DNA of 64,000 nucleotides from Nymphalis io. Lineage: Eukaryota > Arthropoda > Insecta > Lepidoptera > Nymphalidae. Positions 9,920-19,580 of this stretch are shown here, piece by piece; position 1 is the stretch's first letter, and the number at the start of each line of letters is the position of its first letter. The notes under the pieces were generated by a model that ran no database searches, had not been told where the DNA came from, and worked only from the letters and a program-made list of their open reading frames with translations. The position numbers and the translations under genes are program-made. Location: the NCBI RefSeq assembly GCF_905147045.1, contig NC_065913.1:8730001-8794000 (forward strand), written 5' to 3'.

Positions 9920-11125
9920 ATGGCAGATAATTTAAAAATATTGTGCTAAGAGTTAAAATTGATTAAAGAATACTTAAGGAAAATTGGTCCTGAGCGTAGA
10001 AAGGGTAACATTTACATTGTTAAGTTAAGCGAAGCAAATAGTTTGTATAGCCAATATTTAACATTAAATTCTTATTTGCAAAAAGAAGTAAATTGTGGTA
10101 ATATTAGTGCTAGCGATAGTGAGTTGATTGTCGATTATTCACAGCAATTTCTTTCATTGTGTAAAGATATTGTTAGATACTCTTCAACGCCATCCGATTC
10201 GAAAGAATTTATTAGTAATTCAGGTCAGACTATAGAAACTATAAACATGGAAAAATTTGATTTAAAAGATGCTCTGAGTTTGTTACCGGTTATGAATGAC
10301 GACTTATCTGTAACTAAACAGTTAATAGATTCCGTTGAATATTATGAAACCACCCTTACTGCCGATTCTAAGCCCCAATTAATAAATTTTGTGTTAAAAA
10401 ATCGTTTATCGCAATCAGCAAAACTTAAATTACATCCAAGCTATTCTAGTATTTCAGACTTAATTCATGATATGAAAAAAGAGCTTTTGCCGAAAAAATC
10501 TGCTACGGCCGTCCAAACACGGTTGCTGAATTTTAAGCAGAATGAGTTGACCATCGAAGAATACGGTAAGCAAATCACTGAAATGTTTGTTGACTTAACT
10601 ATTTCACAGGCAGATAACGACCCAGAGACTTATAAGGTGCTTAAGCCCTTAAATGAAAAGCAAGCAATCAAACGATTTGCTGATGGACTGCAAAATCGTA
10701 GAACCGGGACCATAATTACAGTGCGTAACTTTACATCCTTAAAAGACGCTATTCAATCTGCATTAGATGAGGAGTTGCCATCCACTTCTAATTCCAATTT
10801 GATGACCATAAATAAAAAAGTTTCCTGTTTTCGAAATTCCAGGGGACGTTATAATTACCGAGGTGATCAATATCGAGGGTACCGTGCCCACCCGCAGCAC
10901 GGCGGTGGTATGAGCAGAGGCCAACAGCCAACGTGGCGTGGCACTCAGCGAGGTAGATCATGGCGTGGTAAATCCCGCCTGTACCAGAATAGAGGTATGA
11001 AAAATGGAAACAATAGCTTAAGCGTTGGGCAAAATCGAGGTTATGTAAACATCATCGATCGAAATAATTCACAGTCCCAACCCACCCCATCTGTTGATAA
11101 TAATAATCGGTTTTTTCGTGAGTAA
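9920..11125 (+). pseudogene. Gypsy Gag with arginine/glycine-rich tail
   Basis: The likely start is ATG 9920, but an in-frame TAA at 9947-9949 interrupts it after nine codons. From 9950 the same frame is open to 11125. The protein is mostly helical and Lys/Glu-rich, with a capsid-like middle (KKSATAVQTRLLNFKQNE, YGKQITEMFVDLTISQADND). It has no CCHC zinc knuckle. Instead the C-terminus (residues about 285-350) is rich in RG and GG (RGRYNYRGDQYRGYR, GGGMSRGQQ), which probably binds RNA. The gag frame overlaps the protease frame by 32 bp around a T6 run at 11111-11116, where translation could shift frame. The early stop should abolish expression from this ATG. Confidence 0.75.
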
Positions 11126-11480
11126 AGGTCATATATTTTCATGTAATAATCATTCGCGTTTAGTTCAATTTACTTTTAACAATTGTTTTACTTCACATTG
11201 TTTAATTGACACCGGCGCATCAATTTCCGCGCTAGAATCGAAACTTGTTTATACTTATAACATTCCATTCCATAAAGAGAAATGTGAGTTTAGCGGAATT
11301 GGAGGTAGTGTTGAAGCAATTGGATATGTCTTTCTTAATTTGGAAGTGCCCCAAGGATCTTTTAAACATAAAGTCTTTGTATTTGATACTCTACCTACTA
11401 AAGTTCCTGCTATAATTGGCGATGACTTTTGCAAAAAGTATGCGGCGATAATTGATTATGAAAACAATTATTTTTATTGA
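11094..11480 (+). pseudogene. Gypsy aspartic protease domain
   Basis: The frame overlaps the end of gag. The active-site motif is LIDTGASISAL (about residue 39), as in retropepsins, with a downstream PAIIGDDFCKKYAAIIDYEN that fits the second conserved strand (I[IL]G). It would cleave the Gag-Pol precursor. The frame ends in TGA at 11478-11480, and the pol frame resumes only near 11588 after a stretch with stops, so the polyprotein is broken here. Confidence 0.8.
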
Positions 11481-11587
11481 TTAATTCAAATAATGATCGA
11501 ATTTATTTACCTACTTTTAGTAATATTAATAATGAGGTTTTGTAAATTCCGTCGCGATCGGAATCTATACATTTTATAAATACTGAT

Positions 11588-12779
11588 ATGAAAGATGATT
11601 GTGTGGTACGTTCGAAAGAGTTATCGGAAGGTGTTTACTTAGCCAGTATGTTAGTAAGTCAAATTAGAGGGAAAATACCGATTCGAATAATAAATACAAC
11701 CGACAGAGATTTTTGTTTGGGTGACGTAAGCCCTAACATTTATAGTGCGAGTGAGTATAATATATGTATGTTTGGAAAATCGAATAAGAATTCGGAACGC
11801 GTAAAAAAATTATTTTCTATTTTAAAATTACACGAATATCTAAAGGGGGAAGAACAGGTATCAATCGAAAACATATGTGCGAAATACTGTGATATCTTTT
11901 ATTTACCTGGAGACAACTTGACTGTGACTGATATCTATAAACATACAATTACATTAAAACCCAATGTAGATCCAGTCTATGTAAAACCATACAGATTACC
12001 CCATTCTCAAAAAGTAGAAATAAAAAGGCAATTAGATAAAATGTTAAATCAAGGAATTATTGAACCTTGTAAGAGTGAATGGTCAAGTCCCATTCTACCG
12101 GTACCTAAAAAATCGGAAAGTAACGATAAAAAATGGAGATTAGTAATCGATTATCGTAAATTAAATAATTCCATAGTTGATGATAAGTGATCCTTTGCCG
12201 AATATTACAGAAATACTCGACTCACTTTCAGGTTGTATATATTATACACATTTAGACTTAAATCAAGGTTTCTATAATGTAGAATTAGATCCAAATAGCC
12301 GTGGGTATACAGCATTCTGTTCTGGTCAATACCAGATGACCAGAATGCCAATGGGTCTTAAAACCAGTCCCAGCTCTTTCTCTAGAATGATGAATATGGC
12401 TATGGCAGGCTTAACATTTGAAAAATGTTTTATTTACCTTGATGACATCATAATTTTTGTTAGAAATTTAGCAGATCACAATAAAAATTTAACGGAAGTA
12501 TTTGAACGATTAAAACAAGTTAATTTAAAGCTAAACCCCGATAAGCGTACATTTTTAAAAAAGGAATTACTGTATTTGGGTCATGTTGTATCTGGAGATG
12601 GTGTTTTACCGGATCCTGAAAAAATCAAAGTCTTACAAAATTACCCTATTCCTACTAATACAGACGAGGTAAAACGCTTTGTAGCATTCGCGAACTTTTA
12701 TCGTAAATTTATTCCAAATTTTGCAGAGAAAGCTTTTTATTTAAATAAATTATGCCGTAAAAATGTACAATTTCATTAG
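11588..12779 (+). pseudogene. Gypsy reverse transcriptase, frameshifted
   Basis: Two overlapping frames make up the RT. The first (11588-12190) has YRLPHSQKVEIKRQLDKML, GIIEPCKSEWSSPILPVPKK and WRLVIDYRKLN. The second (12177-12779) has YTHLDLNQGFYNVELDP, TRMPMGLKTSP and the catalytic FIYLDDIIIF. The frameshift lies at about 12180. The second frame stops at TAG 12777-12779, in frame with the following RNase H, at a site where gypsy elements often have Trp. The reading is therefore a simple nonsense change. All three catalytic Asp residues are present. Confidence 0.88.
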
Positions 12780-13637
12780 AGTGACGAGTGTCAACATTCA
12801 TTTAATTCATTAAAACAAGATATGATGTCACCTCCGTTACTGCAATACCCAGATTTTTCTGAAAGTAACCAATTTGTAGTTCAAACGGATGCATCAGGTT
12901 ACGCTATAGGAGCCGTACTGTTCAATAAAAATGGTAAACCTATAGCATATGCTAGCCGAACTTTAAATAGAGCGGAAAAAAACTACCCAACAATCGAAAA
13001 AGAATTATTAGCGATTGTATGGGCTGTTAAACACTTCCGGCCTTATTTATACGGACGTTCTTTCAAAATTTATACGGACCACAAACCTCTCATTTATCTT
13101 TTTAACATAAAAGATCCTTCGAGTAGGTTATTGAAATTTAGACTTGCGCTCGAAGAATACGATTATATAGTAGAGTATGTAAGAGGAAGTGAAAATTCCG
13201 CCGCAGATGCTTTATCCAGAATACGTATTACAACAAAAGACTTAAAAGATATGAGTGAGTGTAGTTTGAATGTGTTGACTAGAGCTCAGAAGAAAAGGAT
13301 GGAAGAGGAACATAGTATGTCAGGGATGAACAATGATTCTTTGTGTGATAGTGTGAATACGGACGATTGGCTTGATCACCCAAGAGTCGTAGAGGTACAC
13401 AACAAACCGAAGATATCGATAGAATTAAGATTTATCAACAAAAGTAATTTACAAAAATTACGAAAGGACAATGAAATCGCATGCGAATCTAGAACTTTTA
13501 TATACGTTTTAAAGAAAATGACAATTTATATAAATCCAGCTATTCGATCACAATTATCGCGAGGCGAATTTGTGAGGGAGCTGTCTGATTTTTGTAAAAA
13601 AATAAATATTAACGAAGTTATACTTCATGAAATGTAA
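12780..13637 (+). pseudogene. Gypsy RNase H domain
   Basis: It is in frame with the RT across the TAG at 12777. The motifs are VVQTDASGYAIGAVLF (first catalytic Asp), YPTIEKELLAIVWAVKHF (Glu), FKIYTDHKPLIYLF (Asp) and NSAADALSRI (Asp). These are all the residues expected of a gypsy RNase H. A TAA at 13635-13637 followed by a run of A separates it from the integrase in the same frame. The linker after residue 150 is poorly conserved. Confidence 0.88.
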
Positions 13638-14774
13638 AGAAAAAAAAAATTTATAGAGCAAGTAATAAATGAAATTAAAAGTATTGAAAATTGGCCCGGT
13701 CCAAGAATTATTGTGTTAAATGAAATTGAAAGAATTGACAACAAAGACGACCAAAGAGTAATATTAAATGATTTTCATCTCCTCCCCACTAGTGGCCACG
13801 CGGGTATTAAGAAGATGTTAAATAACATTAAAAAATATGACTTTTGGCCAGGTATCGAACGAGATATAACAGCATTTGTGAGACGCTGTGACAAATGCCA
13901 GAAACAAAAGTATTCTATACCCGTTAGGGAGCCTATGATTGTAACTTCTACAGCTCAAACTCCCTTCGAAAAAATTTTCTTAGATATTGTAGGACCTTTA
14001 GATAGAGATAGTAATAATTATTCATATATATTAACACTCCAATGTGAGTTATCTAAATACGTAGAAGCATATCCGTTAGTTTCTAAGAGTTCAGTTGAAG
14101 TTGCTCAGGCATTCGTAAATAACTTCATTCTTCGACATGGAATACCCAAGGAAATAGCCACAGATCGAGGTACTGAGTTTATGTCCACAGTAATGAAAGA
14201 GGTATGTAGTTTATTAAAAATTAAAAAATTAAATTCCACAGCATACCATCATGAGAGCATCGGCGCTTTAGAAAATTCCCATAAGAGTTTAGGAGCATTT
14301 TTACGCATACAGACTGACAACCACTCCGAGTCTTGGAGTTCCTGGCTACCCTTTTGGTGTTTCTCGTATAATACTTCCGTTCACCGTGAAACAAAATATA
14401 CCCCATTCGAGTTAGTTTATGGCAAAAAATGTACTTTACCTAGTAACTTAACAAAAACCGTAGAACCCCTCTATAATTACGATGATTATCCATTAGAATT
14501 AAAATATCGCCTACAAACCTCACAAAAAGAAGCAAGAGAAAATCTTATAAATAGTAAAATTGTTCGAAAATCAAAATATGATTCTAAAATGAACCCTATA
14601 ACTTTTAAAATCAATGTTTTGTTATTAGTTAAAGAAGAAACAGGCAACAAACTCAGCGCAATTTATTCCGGTCCATATTTAGTTATTAAAGATTGTTCAC
14701 CAAATGTTGAAATATTGAAAGATGGAAAAAATTATGTGATTCACAAAAATCGAACGAAATTGTATTACCCTTAA
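13638..14774 (+). pseudogene. Gypsy integrase
   Basis: It continues in frame after the TAA at 13635. The N-terminal zinc-binding HHCC module includes SGHAGIKKML and RCDKCQKQK. The DDE core has FLDIVGPLD, ATDRGTEFMS and HHESIGALENSHKSLG, so all three acidic residues are present. The C-terminal part (YSGPYLVIKD...HKNRTKLYYP) fits the gypsy GPY/F module. It would insert the cDNA. The frame is intact from 13638 to 14774, so this is the best-preserved domain of the element. Confidence 0.88.
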
Positions 14775-14964
14775 AATATATATACGTAAAAAAATTATAA
14801 TATGTTATGTATACACATTGTAGTTCATTTTTTTTTGTAATTATAATAATAGTCTTAAGTTTTTTTTATGATTTCTTTAATGTTGTACCTATGTCAATAA
14901 TATGATGATTTAAATACTGTTTTAACATAAAAAAAAGAAATATATGCATTTCTTTTTTTTCTTT

Positions 14965-15095
14965 GAGAGGGAAGGTGTGGTATCTATCTAGATATACACA
15001 TGTTTAGTGCCATTATAATATAAAACCCACACCAGTAACGTTAATAAAGTAGTCTTATATCAACATTCGAGCGTTTCATTTCCCTCGTCCTTATA
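14965..15095 (+). repeat. Polypurine tract and 3' LTR of gypsy element
   Basis: GAGAGGGAAGG (14965-14975) directly precedes the LTR and is the expected plus-strand primer. The 3' LTR at 14976-15095 equals the 5' LTR but for one base. About 190 bp of AT-rich non-coding sequence lies between the integrase stop and this tract. Confidence 0.88.
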
Positions 15096-15402
15096 GCTAG
15101 TTCTCGATGTCACCGCCTAACTGTGACATCAATTCCATCGCGCACAAAGAAATTTGGCAACTCCTTTCTTTGTCGCACTACCAAAAAATGGAATTCCTTA
15201 CCAGCTCACGTGTTCCCCTCCTCTTACAACCCGGGTTCCTTCAAACGAGGCGTGAAGAGGCATCTTGCGGGCCGGCAAGGCGGGGACGGCTAGTACAGAA
15301 CATTCTTCCCGACTGTACTGGCCGTCGTCGCGTTTGGACTCTACTACCACTTACCATCAGGTGGAGTAGAGTCATTTGCCATCCCGGGGCATATAAAAAA
15401 AA
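15096..15402 (+). mobile_element. CR1-like LINE, 3' end
   Basis: It carries the last codons of the CR1-like ORF (the region reading TSIPSRTKKFGNSFLC and NPGSFKRGVKRHLAG in the minus-strand copies), then the 3' UTR. The 3' hairpin is at 15337-15373, followed by ATTTGCCATCCCGGG and a poly(A) at 15394-15404. It belongs with the fragment at 7774-9073 across the gypsy insertion. The orientation and flanking array sequence support this, because unit 2 of the array has no LINE at this point. Confidence 0.82.
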
Positions 15403-16094
15403 AACCAATATTTTTATATTTCTAATTTCGACATTGATATGTATTTGGTGCGAGGAGGCAGATCGTGCTAAAGTTTAAAGTAAATGGAGTGATAACGAGA
15501 GTTGGTCTCACATTGGCAATTGTGATTTGAAGCGTGTTCGGCGCTTTTCGATTAAGAGTATAAGGAAAAGACTGTACTGGCCCTACTAGTCTGTCTTTAT
15601 TGTTAACGGTATGTCAAGTCACTTTTAGTAAATAATTTTAATTAGCAACTGCTAACGAATGCGTTGATATTGTGTCCAGAGTCACTCAAGACTGATAGAT
15701 GTGTGGGTTTTTCTATTAATTTAAAGAAATGCCTTTTTAGCAATTAATATAGAACTCTTAGGTTGCACTATCAGTTAAGGTCAGGTACAGCCGAGCGAAC
15801 ACGTTAGTTACGTGTCGACCACTTCGAAGCTGTGCGTGAGGTGCAAAGGCAACGGGCGTTAGAGCATCTAGCACACTCTACTGGCAAGCTTAATTCAGGC
15901 ATGCGTGGGCCCTATCATGTGGTCAAGGCGCTTCCCGATGGTCGTTACGTGCTGCGCTGCTGGCTGGCTCGTATGGCAAGTCGACTCAAGCGGCTGCGGA
16001 ATATATTTGTCGCAATCGTATCATCTCTGGAACGCTAGCGCCATCTGTCGGTGCTCGACGGAGTCAATGATTCACCGGCTGAGCGGCGCATACG
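15403..16094 (+). repeat. Gypsy array, second part of unit 1 and pol tail copy 2
   Basis: It is nearly identical to 32417-33060. The first 400 bp are decayed and non-coding. The last 260 bp repeat the pol C-terminal text of 4843-5088, again with MRGPYHVVKALPDGRYVLR and a frameshift before LLAGSYGKSTQAAAEYI. It ends at GGCGCATACG, where a 5'-truncated Jockey LINE begins. Compared with copy 1, about 446 bp (equivalent to 5089-5534) is missing at this junction. Confidence 0.8.
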
Positions 16095-17144
16095 GAACTG
16101 CCAACCAAGGTGGCCATTAGGGGGCTGCCACTCGACACACCCCCGGAAAAGGTGGTCGCCGCCCTGCGCAGTCTAGGGTTCCCTGCGCAGAGCGCGAAGG
16201 CGATTCCAGGCGGAAGAGGTCGACATGGGTGCACTTATATCGTCCAGCTGGTGCACCTGAAGGAGCAGGAGCTCATAAGTTTATACAAAACAACTGAGCT
16301 CCTGTGCATGCCCGGCCTGCTGATCGAGGCCTGGAAAGGCGCGAAGAGCCCACCTCAATGCCACCGCTGCCAGGCATTTGGCCACTCCTCGGCCAATTGC
16401 CACAGACAACAGAAGTGTGTTCGTTGCGCCGGCGAACACCTGGCACGGGACTGCCCGAGGCCGATTTCAGAACCGCCAACGTGCGCAAACTGTGCCAAGG
16501 CGCACACAGCAAAGGACCGGAGGTACCCGGTCTTCAAAAAAGAAGCACGAAGGAGGGGCATTAACGTGCCCGCCCCTCGCCCGAACGAACCAAGAGCACA
16601 GCCAAAGGGTGACAGGGAGCGTGTCCCCCCGGTAGCACCTAAGCAGATGGTTGGTCGCCCTATCGTCGCAGAACCTAGAGCGACGATAGTAGTCGACCAG
16701 CTAACAAAGCGGCCACCTCCTGCGAAGAAAGCCACGGAGGTGCGAGCTAAGCTTGCGCCCCCAACAACTCTGGCGCCTCCAGCCAACCAGCCGACGGCCA
16801 GGGACCAACCCCTAAAGGAGCCTAGCAAAAAGAGGAAGAAGAAGAGGGCAGCTAGGCCACCCAGGACTGAGCCTGCGGCGGCATCGACGCCGCAGCCCAG
16901 GAAGGCAGCGACGCAGCCAAAGTCCGCTCCGGCTGCCGCCACGCGGCCGGTGGTGAGGCAAGAAGTGCCTCCCCCTGTGCAGATGACGACCTCGGCCAGT
17001 GCGAAAGGCCCGGACACCACCATCATCGTCCAGGTCTTCATGGAGGCACTGACAGCGATCCTGGTCGCCTATACACAAGGCCAGGACATTATACCTGCCA
17101 TCTCTGCTGGAATAGCCACTCTTGCGAAGCTTAATTCCAGCTGA
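16095..17144 (+). pseudogene. Jockey ORF1 (gag-like, zinc knuckles), 5'-truncated
   Basis: It is an open frame of about 349 codons without an ATG, since the element is cut at its 5' side. An RRM-like fold part (IRGLPLDTPPEKVVAALRSL) is followed by three knuckles: CHRCQAFGHSSANC, CVRCAGEHLARDC and CANCAKAHTAKDRRYP. The last knuckle has Tyr where the final Cys is expected. The second half is a low-complexity Pro/Ala/Lys/Arg linker, and residues about 310-344 are hydrophobic. Such proteins bind LINE RNA. The stop (17142-17144) lies just upstream of the ORF2 frame. Confidence 0.8.
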
Positions 17145-17146
17145 GA

Positions 17147-19083
17147 ATACTTTACTGGAACTCAGGCGGCATACGAAGCCATATCCGGGAGCTGACCCTA
17201 CTCACCCAGTCGCAGGATATTCATGTCATCTTCCTGGGCGAGCCGAAGCTCTCGGCCGAAATCAAGCTCCGAATCCCGAACTTCTTTGTGTATCGGCGAG
17301 ATGAAGTCTCTCCCCGGGGCTGCCCATTCAGAGGAACTGCAGCCCTGGTAAGGAGGGATATCATATACGAAGAACTTGCACATGCACCGTTTGTGAGCCT
17401 ACGTACGCAGGGGGTGCGTGTGCATGCTGGTGAGATGGAGCTGCTGCAGTATGCCGCCTACAAGCCACCCGGACACACTTTCTGCAGCACCGATGTCCAA
17501 TCGCTTATCGACTCGCCGATGCCTACACTGATCGTGGGTGATCTGAACGCGAAGCACCACGCTTGGGGCTCGCGCGTCATCACCCAGGTGGGTAGGCACC
17601 TGCTCGAGGATAGCGAAGGACAGGGTGTGACACGGTGTGTTGGGTCCAGGAGCGCCGACCCACATACCGACTAACCCTACGTACCAGCCGGACGTCCTGG
17701 ACATCGTGCTGCACCACCGACTAGACGCACCCATCGATGTTGAGGTTAACTACGACCTCAACACACAACACCTACCAATTGTGCGCGACTTCACAGTGCC
17801 CCGCTCCCCACGTTTGCGGGTCGACTGGGGGCGCTACTCCTCAGAGCTCTCGGAGTTTGAGCTCACGGTCCCGATCGCGACGACTGAAGATGTAGAAGGA
17901 GCTGCTTTTAAAATTTCTGAGGCGATCCAGAAAGCCAAAGAAGCAGCCACCTCTCAAGGAAGCACGCCGAGAAGTCGTCAGGACCAGCTGCCGAGCTCGC
18001 TCCGAGTGAAACTGAGGATGAAACGAGATCTTCGCCGACTAGGGGCGCGAACGCGCTGCGCGAGGGTGAAGCGTGACCTCAACAGGATTGCAGAGGAAGT
18101 GTCGCGTGCGCTAGTGGCTCTCGAGGATGACTACTGGGAGGCCACCATCGATCGAGCATCCGAGCACGACACTACGCTGTACCACCTCTGCAAACAACTT
18201 ACTGGACATGACTCGCCTGTCTACCCGCTCCTAGATCGAGCGGGTAACAGAAGATATTCCGCCAGCGACAGAGCAGAGATCCTGGCGGAATATTTGGAGG
18301 GTCAACTTACCTCCAACCCACCGGACTTGTCTAAAACCGATGTCGTCCATCATCACGCGGCGATCCAGAATCAAGTGGAGGTATTCCTGTCGGCCCCAAT
18401 CCCGCCGCTCCAGGGAGACGATTATATCTCTCTGTCCGAGCTGCGGAAGGCCGTCTTCCGACTACCGAAGAGGAAGGCGCCAGGCCCCGACGGAATTACC
18501 AACGCCGCGCTGATGCAGCTACCCAACAACTGCCTCGTAGCGCTCGAGAGTGCATTTAACGGGATACTCCGGACCGGACACTTCCCCGAGGCGTGGAATA
18601 TAGGGAAGGTCATCGCCCTCCCTAAACCCGGGAAGGATCGTTGCTTCCCGGCAAGCTATCGGCCTATCACGCTACTTTTGCACATCGCCAAGCTGTTCGA
18701 GCGTCTGTTGCTGCGGAGACTCGCGCCTCACCTGCCCATGCGCGAGGAGCAGTTCGGATTCCGCAGCGACCACTCAACGACGCTCCAGCTGGCGAGAGTT
18801 CTTAGCCACTTAGCCAGTGAGCGAAACAAAGGGCATCCCACCGTCGGGGTCTTTCTCAACATGGAGAAGGCCTTCGACCGGGTGTGGCATGCCGGATTCC
18901 TGGCTAAGCTCTTGGACACCTCGGCGCCTCTCGCGTATGTGCTAGTAGTGGCGTCGTTTCTGGAAGGCCGAAGCTTTTATGTCTCGGTGGAAGGCGCGGA
19001 TTCTCAGCCGCGCCCCATTCGAGCCGGAGTACCCCAGGGTAGCTGCCTGTCACCGCGTCTATACGCGGTGTACACGGACGACA
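17147..19083 (+). pseudogene. Jockey ORF2: endonuclease and N-terminal RT
   Basis: The EN frame (17147 to about 17630) reads ILYWNSGGIRSHIRELTLL, FLGEPKLS and LIVGDLNAKHHAWGS, which are APE-type motifs. A frameshift near 17635 leads to the second frame with QPDVLDIVLHH and later RT motifs: KRKAPGPDGITNAAL, ASYRPITLLLHIAKLFERL, QFGFRSDHSTTLQ, EKAFDRVWH and AGVPQGSCLSPRLYAVYTDD. The frame is cut at the DNA level by the CR1-like LINE just before the YADD box, which lies at 22862 beyond the insertion. One residue in the AFDRVWH region is odd: FLNMEKAF instead of the usual FLDVEKAF type, so a catalytic Asp appears changed to Asn. Confidence 0.82.
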
Positions 19084-19107
19084 TTTATATTCGCCGGGAG
19101 GGCAAAT

Positions 19108-19144
19108 GACTCTACTCCACCTGATGGTAAGTGGTAGTAGAGTC
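19108..19144 (-). other. LINE 3' hairpin
   Basis: This is a 9-bp stem GACTCTACT/AGTAGAGTC with an inner CCAC/GTGG stem, the same as at 2071 and 15337. It precedes a conserved ATTTGCC tail, which the 2071 copy lacks. Confidence 0.75.
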
Positions 19145-19145
19145 C

Positions 19146-19580
19146 AAACGCGACGACGGCCAGTACAGACGGGAAAAACGTTCTGCACTAGCCGCCTTCG
19201 CCTTGCCGGCCCGCAAGATGCCTCTTCACGCCTCGTTTGAAGGAACCCGGGTTGTAAGAGGAGGGGAACACGTGAGCTGGTAAGGAATTCCATTTTTTGG
19301 AAGTGCGACAAAGAAAGGAGTTGCCAAATTTCTTTGTTCGCGATGGAATTGATGTCACAGTTAGGCGGTGACATCGAGAACCAGCTCGCGTGGACTTAAG
19401 AAGGAAGGGGGAAGCAATGGAATTAGAGAGAATAATTTCTCAGAGCACTCGCCGTGATACAGTCGATAGAAAGCGCTCAGTGCTGCTATCTCACGACGCA
19501 ATTGTAAAGGTTCAAGGGTGTTTGTGACCTTTACGTCGCCAATAATGCGTACGGCACGTCGCTGCAATCGGTCCAAGGCC
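19146..19580 (-). pseudogene. CR1-like ORF, frameshifted C-terminus
   Basis: It continues the ORF in another frame with MDRLQRRAVRIIGDVKVTNT and LQLRREIAALSAFYRLYHG, then after a further frameshift near 19415 FGNSFLCRTSKKWNSLP-like text and FKRGVKRHLAG. Compared with the copy at 2056-2772, an extra GGTTCTCGATGTCACCGCC-type segment (minus-strand reading) is present. The region after the RT in this family has no known catalytic role. Confidence 0.75.

Larger units (their letters stand above)
9074..15095 (+). mobile_element. Ty3/gypsy LTR retrotransposon, complete but defective
   Basis: This is a 6022-bp element with two 120-bp LTRs that differ at one position by my count (C at 9112, T at 15014). 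The internal order is PBS, small membrane-protein ORF, gag, protease, RT, RNase H, integrase and polypurine tract, with no envelope gene. Pol domain order RT-RNaseH-IN defines Ty3/gypsy. At least four lesions break the coding region: stops in gag and between pol domains, and a frameshift in RT. It lies inside a CR1-like LINE. I see no target duplication, and about 1 kb of the LINE is missing at the junction. The near-identical LTRs beside the damaged ORFs suggest recent insertion of an already defective copy. Confidence 0.9.

Noticed and set aside
14900..15095. Envelope gene making the gypsy element an infectious-type element
   Set aside because: Only about 190 bp of AT-rich non-coding sequence lies between the integrase stop and the polypurine tract, so there is no room for an env ORF.
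16355..17041. 228-codon minus-strand ORF
   Set aside because: It is antisense to Jockey ORF1, whose zinc knuckles show the plus strand to be the coding one.
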